Of a stretch of DNA of 64,000 nucleotides, positions 10,639-19,700 are shown piece by piece (position 1 is the stretch's first letter; every line of letters starts with the position of its first letter). The notes beneath the pieces are model-generated. The model searched no databases. It saw only the letters and a list, made by a program, of their open reading frames with translations, and had not been told where the DNA came from. The stretch is from Lumbricus terrestris. Its lineage: Eukaryota; Annelida; Clitellata; Crassiclitellata; Lumbricidae. The stretch is taken from contig OX457038.1 in NCBI GenBank assembly GCA_949752735.1, forward strand, positions 22,938,655 through 23,002,654, given 5' to 3'. The position numbers and the translations under genes were made by a program.

Positions 10639-11438
10639 GGGTGTAGGACATTAGCCCCCTGGACATAGTCCCCCGGACATGATCCCCCGGACATTAGCCC
10701 CCGGACATATTCCCCGATTTTGCGTAGGACATTAGCCCCCGGACAAAGTCCCCCCCCTTATGTGCAAATCGTGGAATAATGCCGTAACCGATAAGACTTG
10801 TCACTGGCAAGTCTGGCATTCACATGCAAACGAAAGTACTTAGTGTCATTTGGGTCATAATTGCATCAATAGGCCTAGGCCTAGACTTAGATTTGAAATG
10901 AACGAATGGGAATAGTATGTAGGGCCTATACAGTCTTTTTGTTTAGTGTCTTCCAACAAAGGTTTGTTAACGTCAGTTAGGCTACGTCTGTGCTTCGTAG
11001 ACTTAGACTATTAACGTTGTTTCCATTCAAAATTAGATTAAATAAATTAGAGAAATGAACGAATGGGAATCGTATACAGTAAGTAGGCCTACTTGTTACT
11101 GTCAGTTATTGCTACAACGAAGGTTTATTAACGACATTTACGTATGAGCTTCGTAGACTTCTTAGCGTCGTTTCAGACCTTTAAAATGTCTTATAATATA
11201 CAAATTAAACCTTCAATTAACTTAACATATTCCTACAAGATGCTAAACTAATGTGTAATGCAAAGATATTCATTTAACATAGGTCCATTAATTACATTTT
11301 GTACATCACTTTTAGGTAATGATATCCTATACTGGGGGGGGGATAATGTCCTACCTCGGGGGGGGCTAATGTCCGGGGGCTAATGTCCGGGAGATAATGT
11401 CCGGGGGATAATGTCCAGGGGGCTAATGTCCGTTCCCC
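10639..11438. mobile_element. foldback element with tandem-built TIRs and 9-bp TSD (family F1, 800 bp)
   Basis: A 9-bp duplication GGTATTTAG (10630-10638 and 11439-11447) flanks it. The left end is GGGTGTAGGACATTAGCCCC and the right end is its imperfect reverse complement ending CGTTCCCC. Each terminus is a small tandem array of a 14-15 bp unit (GGACATTAGCCCCC), about four to six units per side, in opposite orientation. The interior (10760-11290) contains an imperfect ~160-bp tandem duplication (both with AATGAACGAATGGGAAT and GCTTCGTAGACTT). No ORF. A 9-bp TSD with long complex TIRs is a Mutator-like (MULE) signature. Confidence 0.8.
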
Positions 11439-11649
11439 GGTATTTAGGCGCTAAGTCCTGCAAGGATTTAGTAACTAGGACCTTGTATTTGATTCGGGCA
11501 AAGATCGGAAGCCAGTAAAGGTCATGAGTCATGTATGTAGAGATGCGCGAGTACCGAGGAAGTCGTGCAGTAAGTCTAGCAGCAGAATTTAGGACAGATT
11601 GCACAGATGACAATCGAACCTTAGGAAGACCAATTAGCAGGGAGTTACA

Positions 11650-12388
11650 GTAGTAGTATATTCGTTTAATTTCAAAGTAAGACAATCAGGGTGACAGAAC
11701 GCACCAAGTCTGAGATGTAAAATAAAACACAGAAGTAATAATAAAGTAATAATAAGTGCTAATAGTAATAATAATGACAAAAAGTTGCGGCAGCCATGGG
11801 CTTGCATCCGTCCGTTACGTGTTGATGTTAAATTAGACAGTTGATGTTGAATTACTGTCATTGAATCAGGATATGCCAAAAATGGCCCGTCAGTTATTAG
11901 CAGCTGTAATCAGCGCTACCGACGCTCGCTTCACGATGGTGATGTGTTCGAAGAATCGCCAGTTCATTGGTAGGTCTAGCCGATGCTACAAAGTCTATCC
12001 ATTCGAAGTATAAAGTGCCCGATAAAACTGTAGTCGTGATTTAACAGAATTGTTGATATAGTCTATCTTTATAGTCCACTTCAGATGGCTTGCGGTAGAA
12101 ATGCGTGAAATTCGGATCCGGACAATTCGTTTTTAGTTCTTACAGACCCACGTGACGTGATGCGGAGATGATGGTAGATTCGTAGATGGTACAAAATCGT
12201 CGAAAACATAATTCCACGCAATTGTCCAGACAAACATTACAGAAGCGGACTAGGACACTTTATACGCTCAAATAGACGAAACATTTGCAATAATACAGCG
12301 TAAAATCCAAAGAAACCGGCAAATTCTCTCCGAGCGAAAATCGGCGTAAACCGGATGTTTCGCTAGCGAGATCCCCTAATTTCTAATT
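11650..12388. repeat. interspersed repeat R1, copy 1 (unclassified, ~740 bp)
   Basis: Closely similar along its length to 14646-15362: shared segments include TTGCGGCAGCCATG, CGCCAGTTCATTGGTAGGTC and GCAAATTCTCTCCGAGC. It sits inside the minus-strand LINE. Short AAT/GTA-rich tracts near the left edge resemble a 3' tail if the repeat is read on the minus strand. No ORF and no TIRs are seen, so a long SINE-like or 3'-LINE-derived element is possible. Confidence 0.65.
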
Positions 12389-12434
12389 ATCTGGTTCCCC
12401 TCGACACGAAGCAATTTCCATTTTGTAGTCAATA
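12389..12434 (-). other. MCP-derived filler segment
   Basis: About 38 bp (TATCTGGTTCCCCTCGACAC onwards) nearly repeats 12985-13026 inside the MCP. Here it lies between the broken LINE (ending FSHIDY) and repeat R1, so it looks like a templated insertion copied from DNA ~600 bp away. Confidence 0.6.
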
Positions 12435-12945
12435 TGTGAGAAGATAAAGGCATGTACCATAGCCGTAAACACTTTGGAGGACACAGATCTTCTAATTGCC
12501 CTAAGTCATCTCAAGTGGCAGTAACAGTCGCTCTTGACAGGTTACTTGTCAAGAGTGACTGGTGTTCAGTAAATGTCAGAGCACTGTCAAGTGTGACACC
12601 CAGGTCACGAACACTAGAAGAAAAAGTAAAGTCAGGAAATAATGTGGCTAGTAATTGAAGATCAAGCTTATGTAATAATATTGTTGCTTGGTTCCAAACC
12701 AAATCAATTGGGTCTTGGAAGTGTGTTTGCTGACATCCAAAAGTGGAGATCTTGCAATAGAGAGCTCATCCTTTCTGCCAGAGAGATCTGCTCAGAACCA
12801 TGCACAAGAGCTTGGACATCATCAGCGTAAAGATGACCCTTGGCCTGGTGTTTATAGAGGACTGCGGTGAAAAGAATATATAAAAGGGGAACTAAGACCG
12901 ACCCTTGCGGGACACCTAATTCAACCCTAACCCAGGATGCTCAGG

Positions 12946-13711
12946 TAAAATCAAATGCGTAAAGGGCGTAACCACCAGGAAAATCCTCTCTACTTATCTG
13001 GTTCCCCTCGACACGAAGCCATTTTCCAGTACCCATAAAAAATGAAGCGTAGACCCTTGTGTCTTCACGAACTGATTTTTTATTAGTCAAATTAGTTTCC
13101 AATGGTTTTATCGTTTGCTGCTGTCCATCCAAGTACACCTTTAGCTGCGTAAGGTTAATATGTTTTAAATCGAATGGATTCTTCGTATAGATTCCATTAA
13201 ATGCATCATTGTCAACGCAACCGATGACTATACTGATATGTATCTGACCAGAGAAAAAACTCTCCTGATTTGCATCCAGATTTCCCCTCGGTACAATGAA
13301 AGTCTTGCAAACCGCTCTTCGAATGGGAAATTTTAAATTGCCAACCTCTAATGGTTTTGCATTGGCTAGAAACACATATGGACTTTTCTTCACCTTTCTA
13401 ACGTATAACTTGCATTCCAAGATTTTTACTTTATAAGTAGCACCTTGCGCTGATGACATCAGACAGAATGGATCTTTATTTCGCGCGAGGCGAATTTTTA
13501 TATCGATATCATTGGGAAGAAATCGTTCTTTGAAAAAGAGATCGCTGAGAATCCCTCCAATCATATCAACCCCACGTCCTTCTCAAATCAATGCACTGCG
13601 TTTCTTAAATCCCAAGTTAGCAATATTAGCCTCGTGTGGATTAGCATCTTCCATAATTTTATTATGTGTAGCCACATGTTTGTAAAACAATGCAGAGGTA
13701 AATGCAGCAGG
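12946..13711 (-). pseudogene. Polinton major capsid protein, middle part
   Basis: The largest surviving MCP piece: an open frame from 13564 to 12941 (207 codons) containing MIGGILSDLFFKERFLPNDI, KIRLARNKDPFCLMSSAQGA and MGTGKWLRVEGNQI, ending at FDFT. Upstream in the same direction ALFYKHVATHNKI and FKKRSALI (one stop before the Met) continue the family alignment back to the broken edge near 13711. The double jelly-roll MCP forms the hexon-like capsomer. The frame ends where the LINE entered; the C-terminal ~55 residues are at 10262-10092. Confidence 0.85.
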
Positions 13712-13712
13712 C

Positions 13713-14645
13713 CACACAGAATAGGAAATAGATGAAATGCATGAAAAAACTTGAGGAGATACTAGAAAGGATCAAGGGAACAGAAAACACAGTAATAATG
13801 GGAGATTGGAATGCACTGGTCGGGGATGGAGAAGAAGGGATAATGATATGCATAGGAAAATATGGACTGGGGAAGAGGAACAATAGTGGAGAAAAACTGG
13901 CAGAATTGTGTGAAAGGAAAAAGATGATGATAATAAATAGACTACTTGATTAAAAAAGAAGACACACATGGAAGGCACCAAGAGACACAGCGAGATATCA
14001 ACTAGACTACGTATTGGTACAATCAAGATACAGGTACAGGAACAGTGTAAAGAACTCAAGAGCAATTGCAGACACGGACCAAAATCTGGTCGTTATCAAT
14101 ATACAAGTAAAAATCAAATTCATGAAAAGGAAAAAAGAAAAACAGGCAAAGATGGAATAGAAAGAACTTGAAAGAAAAGAGTAAAGAACTAGGAGAGAGA
14201 ATAGAAGAAAACCTAAAAGAGAATGAGGGAACATCAATAGAGGAAAGATGGAAAAGATTAAAAGATGCCATCATAAAGAGTGCCAATGACATCATAGGAA
14301 TAGAAGAGTCAGCACCAGCAAGGAAGCCATGGATAACAGTAGAGATGAGAATGGAAATGAAAGAACGAAGAAAATGGAAGCACCAAAGTACAGAAGAAGC
14401 AAAGAAAGAGTATAGAAGACTGAACAACAAATTGAGGAGAACAACGGAGGAGACTATGGGAAAATGGTGGGAGGAACAATGCAGAAAGATTGAAGAACTA
14501 AAACAAAAAGGAAGGGATAGTATGGCATACAAAAAAGTGGAGTCTATAAAGGAAAATGGAGATGGGAGGAGAGAGATAAGATATAAACAAGGGAAGATGC
14601 TAAGTGAAATTGGAGAAGTTAAAAAACGGTGGAAAGAACCTAGAG
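13713..14645 (+). mobile_element. RTE LINE copy C, endonuclease to linker part
   Basis: Starts within the endonuclease (EIDEMHEK, LEEILERIKGTENTVIMGDW, with an intact GDWN box) right at the MCP edge. It continues through several frame changes (RYQLDYVLV, ADTDQNLVV) into the long charged linker frame 14168-14650 (KELGERIEENLKE, ARKPWITVEMRMEMKERRKW). It breaks at RWKE near 14640 where repeat R1 copy 2 begins. The reading resumes at 15363. Frameshifts near 13940 and 14150 make it non-functional. Confidence 0.75.
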
Positions 14646-15362
14646 GATGACGATGATGATATTCGTTGAATTAAAAGTATGACAAATCCAGGTGACAAAC
14701 CGCTCCAGGCTACAGGTCAGAAATGTAAAATAACACACAGAAGTAATAATAAAGATTAGTAATAATAATGTAAAAAAATTGCGGCAGCCATGAGCTGGCA
14801 CCCAACCGTCAAGTTGTTGATGTTAAAATAGACAGTTGATGTTGAATTATTGTCATTGAATCAGGATAAGCCAAAAACGACCCGTCAGTTATTACCAGCT
14901 AGGCTACTATATGAGCGCTACTGACGCTCGCCTCACGATGGTGATGTGTACGAAGAATCGCCAGTTCATTGGTAGGTCTAGCCGATGCTACAAAGTCTAT
15001 CCATTCTAAGTATAAAGTGCCCGATAAGATATGTATTCATGACAACGGAATTGCTGTTAGTCTTTATAGTCCATTTCTGAAGGCTTGCGGGAGAAGTGCG
15101 TGGAAATTCGGATCCGGACAATTCGGTTTTTAGTTCTTACCGACCCACGTGACGTGATGCGGAGATGATCGAAGATTCGTAGATGGTATACAAAACTGTC
15201 GAAAACATGCAATTGTCAAGACAAACGTCACAGGAGCGGACTAGGACACTTTATACGCTCAAATAGACGAAACATTTGCAATAATACAGCGTAAAATCCA
15301 AAGAAACCCGGCAAATTCTCTCCGAGCAAAAATCGGCGGAGCGGAACGCTAGCGAGAACCCG
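14646..15362. repeat. interspersed repeat R1, copy 2
   Basis: Second copy of the repeat at 11650-12388, same orientation. It splits the RTE between RWKE and QELYKD. A GAACC duplication at the edges (near 14636 and 15356) is a possible 5-bp target duplication. The two copies differ by scattered substitutions and small indels. Confidence 0.65.
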
Positions 15363-16029
15363 ACAGGAATTATATAAGGACGAAAACGCCAATGGAACAG
15401 AAGAAGATGTGAGAAGGGAGATAGAAGAGCAGATAGGGGAAGCAAAAGAAGATATTGTCCCGGAACTGCTAGCAGATGAAGTAAGAACAGCCATAAAAGA
15501 ACTGGAAAATAACAAAACAGCAGAATATGACGATATACCAGCAGATATGCTGAAGAGTCTGGATGAGAAAGCAATGAAGGAAATAATAAAAAAAATATGC
15601 CAGGAGATATACACATCAGGAATATGGCCGGAAGACTACCTACATTCCATCATGGTATCAATAAAAAAGAAGCCAAACGCAACTAGATGTGAGGACCACC
15701 GCACTATCAGTCTCATTACACATGCGTTAAAGATTTTGATTAAGATACTAACAAAGAGGGTACAAGCAAAAAAAGACAATGCATGAAATAGGAGATGATC
15801 AGTTCGGGTTTAGGAAGGGCTTGGGAACTAGAGATGCAATTGTGTCACTCAGAGTAATAACAGAAAGAAGCTGTGAAATAGGCCTACATATGTTTCGTAG
15901 ACTACGAAAAGGCGTTCGACAGAGCGGACAGGAAGAGACTGATGAACGCACTGAGAATCGTAATCTCGAGACTTCTACAGCGCCCACAAAAGCCAAGTCA
16001 CGGGAACCAGCTTATTCACAGGCGCTTAA
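15363..16029 (+). mobile_element. RTE LINE copy C, reverse transcriptase part 1
   Basis: The frame 15409-15786 gives REIEEQIGEAKEDIVPELLA, PADMLKSLDEKAMKEIIKK and GIWPEDYLHSIMVSIKKKPN, the RT fingers region. After a frameshift DQFGFRKGLGTRDAIVSLRV follows (15796-15860). The palm motif A (FVDYEKAFDR in sister copies) is visible frameshifted near 15895-15925. It is cut near 16030 by a LINE on the other strand. Confidence 0.75.
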
Positions 16030-16600
16030 TTAAAACAAAATCGATAGGCAGCGGGTCAAGTCCGAAGAGTCAGATGGACGGCTAAGGTGGGTGATGTTTA
16101 GAGTTGAAGTGACGAGGGATGTGAGGAGAAGAGGAAGAATAGGATAGGATTTGTGAAAGAGCAATATTTTCAGTCTTGAGGGGAGATAGCGAGAGGTGGA
16201 GTTTTGGTGAGCTCGTATGATGGATCGGAAGTTTGCCGTAGTGCTGGCGGAAGTTTGTCCAAAGAGGTGGAACGGCAATGGCTATGGAACAGTTTGTGAA
16301 TTTCAGTGATGAAGTGAAGGAGAGGGCGAAGCAGTGTAATGGAGGATGAGGAGCGTGTTGAGCGAAGTGGCTGGACGGTGAACAACTGACGACGGTTCGG
16401 ATGATTGAATTGTATTGAAGTGTGAGTGAGAGGACTTTGTATTCGACGCGTTCAGATATTTTGAGCCAATGAAGTGATTGTATTCGACGCGTTCAGATAT
16501 TTTGAGCCAATGAAGTGATTTCAGGACAGGTGTGATGTGGTGACATTTGGGGGTTTAGTGACAGCACGGGCGAGAGCATTCTGGATAGCTTGGAGGCGGT
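16030..16600 (-). mobile_element. CR1/L2-like LINE 3' fragment
   Basis: On the minus strand: SLHWLKISERVEYKVLSLT near 16535-16415, then VPPLWTNF and a low-similarity C-terminus. A 41-bp tandem duplication covering SLHWLKISERVEY is present (16438-16478 and 16479-16519, both with GTATTCGACGCGTTCAGAT). The fragment interrupts RTE copy C. Boundaries are approximate. Confidence 0.6.
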
Positions 16601-16794
16601 TGATTTGGGTGATAAGAATTGGTGTGGACTGGAGAGATAGGCAATCTGTATATGGGACAAAAAGTACAGATAAGGATATATGGAGAATATTCAGGACAGG
16701 GGAAGGTAGGTAGGGTTGAGACAGGGATGCCCACTGTCACCATTGCTTCGGGAAAGTAGTGAGACAGGGATGCCCACCATTGCTGTTCAACATA
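16601..16794 (+). mobile_element. RTE LINE copy C, reverse transcriptase part 2
   Basis: Degenerate frames give VYGTKS / GLERDRQS and then RQGCP (twice, because AGACAGGGATGCCCAC is duplicated at about 16719 and 16762), corresponding to the RQGCPLSPLLFN block of the intact-looking copy at 51155. It ends at ...TGCTGTTCAACATA where the hAT transposon is inserted. Confidence 0.65.
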
Positions 16795-19700
16795 GGGCAA
16801 TTCCACAGGAAATGAGACATAAAAGCCAGAATTTTCATTTTGAGGATTTTGTTAATATAAAGGTCTCATTTGAAGCTAAGAGACCGTAGTGTTCAAAATA
16901 ATAATTAAAATCAATAATCTTTGGTGAGATGACCGTCAGCCAGCTTACATTTTATGTCGACATGTTCTGCGCAATTCTATTACACTATAATAGAAATATT
17001 AAAAGGTTTGTTTTGTAAATAACGGCAGCAATTGGTTGATTTTGTCAAACAAGCAGTTGGATGGAAGTTCCACTTGGTAAGCATTTTCAAGTAAAACTTT
17101 GAATAATTAATAACAATTAATTTCTTAGCTTCAGAAGTTTGGGGTGTACTTTTCAATGTTACGTCAGTGACAAATATTAAGACTTTTTAGGATATAACCA
17201 AAAGTAGCCAAGCAAAAATTCTGAAAATTTTTAAACTTTATGTAAATTTCTGAATATATTGTGATAACAAATAATTAGTTGAAGATTGTTTTAATTTAAG
17301 TAAATTTATAAACTGTGTCACTGACGTAACTTTCATGCTGTCACTGACGTAACAATATATGATGGTTACGTCAGTGACAGCAAGAAACTTGTTTAAAGTC
17401 GGTATATATTAGCAAAAATGCACTTCTAAATCCAGTAATTGACATCCTAGCTTCGTTTTGAAGTGATGCCTCGTTATAATCATCATCATCATCGTCATCA
17501 TCATCATCTTCCTCATCAATTTTTCATCATCACAGTAAACCAAACTCGTCATTTGCTTTTGCACACAAGGTGAGAGTATATGTGTTGGCTCTATACTAAA
17601 TATTCTATGTAAATGGCGTCTCAGCGTCTGTCTGTTGTAATTTTGTAAATAAAAGCTAATGATAAATGAAAATAGTACAGTAGTACTAGTACTGTAATAA
17701 CAATAAATTAATAATTGAGAAAAAATTTGTAAGCCTAATATGAAGCGGAAACAGATGCCACAGGAAAGTAAACTTACAAGCTTCTTCAGCAAGAAGTCAA
17801 AGGCACAGTCACCATCTGTTCTTACCGAACAATCTACGGATCAGTCTGCAGCCGTGGCACTGGAAACCAAAGTAACCACGCATTTTGATTCTCTTGAACC
17901 TTTTGCTACATTAACTGATTCAACGCAAACTACAGAGAATGTTTTCCCAGATGTCTGGACTATCCACCAATGGGTTCAAAAAAAGAAGGATTATCCTTGG
18001 TTGGACTGTCGTGATGGAAAACTTGGATGCAAGATATGTAAAAAAGTGGCTCTGTCTATCCACACGCAGCAAGGGGTTTCTATTGCAGTGGAATGGAAGG
18101 AGTATACTGTGTCATACTATGGTGATAGCTTGCAGTCAAAGCTAGCATCACTGCGAAAGAAAATTAGCAGGCACAAAGAATCCATGTCACATATGACCGC
18201 ATCCAAGATTTGTTCAACGGCTGAGAATCAAACAATTGAGAAACAGGTGGATACAATGAACGAGGCAGACATTGCAAAAACGGAGAAAGTTTTGCGAACC
18301 GCTTATTTTCTGGCAAAGGAAGACAGACCATTCTCAGATCATCCGCATCTCTTAGAATTACAGCAAATGAATGGGGTTCATCTTGGAATTGGTTTGCGTT
18401 CACGGTTTACAGCCACGAACACGGTAGATCACATCGCGAGAGACATGCGCAAATGTGTGTGTGACCAAATACGACTGGTCGAAGGCAATATATCCATATT
18501 GATTGATGAATCAACCACTCTCAGTAATAAGTCTGCACTGATTGTGTATTTGAAATGTCAGTCAACTATGAATGGGGAACCTCACTTTATGTTTCTTGAC
18601 TTAATTGAACTGGAAGACCAATGTGCCATGACAATATTTGAGTCTCTTATCAGATGCCTTGCTTTTCATGGATTTGACGACGATTACCTGAGAAATCATT
18701 TCGTTGCATTCGCAAGTGATGGGGCCAGTGTTATGCTCGGCAGAAAGTCTGGCGTCGCTAGTATGATTGTGGATAAATATCCTACTGTTATAGTCTGGCA
18801 CTGCTTGAATCATCGGTTAGAACTAGCGGTGTCAAATGCTATCAAGGAAGTTACAGTAATAAATCACTTCCAAGCGTTTTTTGATAAACTGCATTCCATT
18901 TATAGCCGTTCGCCAAAAAATCAACACGAACTTGACAGTTGTGCTGACGAAATTGGTCAACAACTGAGGAAAATTGGAAGAATTTTTGGCGTGCGATGGG
19001 TCTCGAGCTCTTATCGAACTGTGTCAGCTGTATGGAAGAATTACCAGTCGTTGTGCATGCATTTTGAGAATGCTTCCTGTGACACACACAGAAATTCTCA
19101 AGATCGAGCATCATTTCTTGGACTATTGAAACGTATTCGATCCCCAGAATTTGTTGTCGACCTCGGGCTTATGCATGACGCATTACATGAGCTGTCGAGT
19201 TTATCGCTTCTGCTGCAGGAACGTGGAACGTCAGTATTATATGCTGACAAGCTGATTCATCGCAGCATTAGAGTTTTGGAAACGATGAGAGAGAAACATG
19301 GCATTAAGACTCGAGAGGCAATGGACGCTGCCGAAAAGTTAGTATTTCGTGGTATAACTCTTGCCAAAAATAACAAGTTACTCACCATAAATCACAAACA
19401 GTTTTTTACCAGTCTGGTGAACAATATGCAAGCAAGGTTGTTTACAACACAGTCATCACACGTAAGCAGTGATCACACAAAATCGAACACATGTAAGCAG
19501 CAGTACGAAGACTTAATGCGACAGTTTTGTGTGCTAGATGAAACAAAATGGCCTTCAGAGATACCCCGTGGCTTTGGTGAAGACGAAGTGACAGAACTGT
19601 GCACAAGATTCTCTTTGCCACGTGTCTTAACAGTGAATGCATTCCGCGATTATGTTGATGACGGTGGCCGGAGAATGCCTGCTGACTTAAAGCCTCTGGT

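Larger units (their letters stand above)
10265..12938 (-). mobile_element. CR1/L2-like LINE inserted in the MCP gene, itself interrupted twice
   Basis: Minus-strand blocks in order: GVPQGSVL and YADDVQALVHG (reverse transcriptase B and C boxes, near 12910-12810), SSSVRDLGVTLDSALTF (12630-12580), FSHIDY (near 12435), YCNSLLIGLPK and LHWLP-type block DLYWLPIFARIKYKVL (11660-11480), and AFAIVGPLIWNHLPSEIR (about 10520-10465). The 3' end carries a pentanucleotide tail, (TTAGA)n on the minus strand (10272-10345), as is usual for CR1/L2 elements. The YADD catalytic box is kept, but the 5' half is missing and frames are broken. Nested inside are the foldback element 10639-11438 and repeat R1 (11650-12388). 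Confidence 0.8.

Noticed and set aside
10636..10760. Possible CRISPR-like array of short repeats
   Set aside because: Units are contiguous without unique spacers, occur inverted at the other end, and are flanked by a 9-bp TSD; this is a transposon terminus in a eukaryotic genome.
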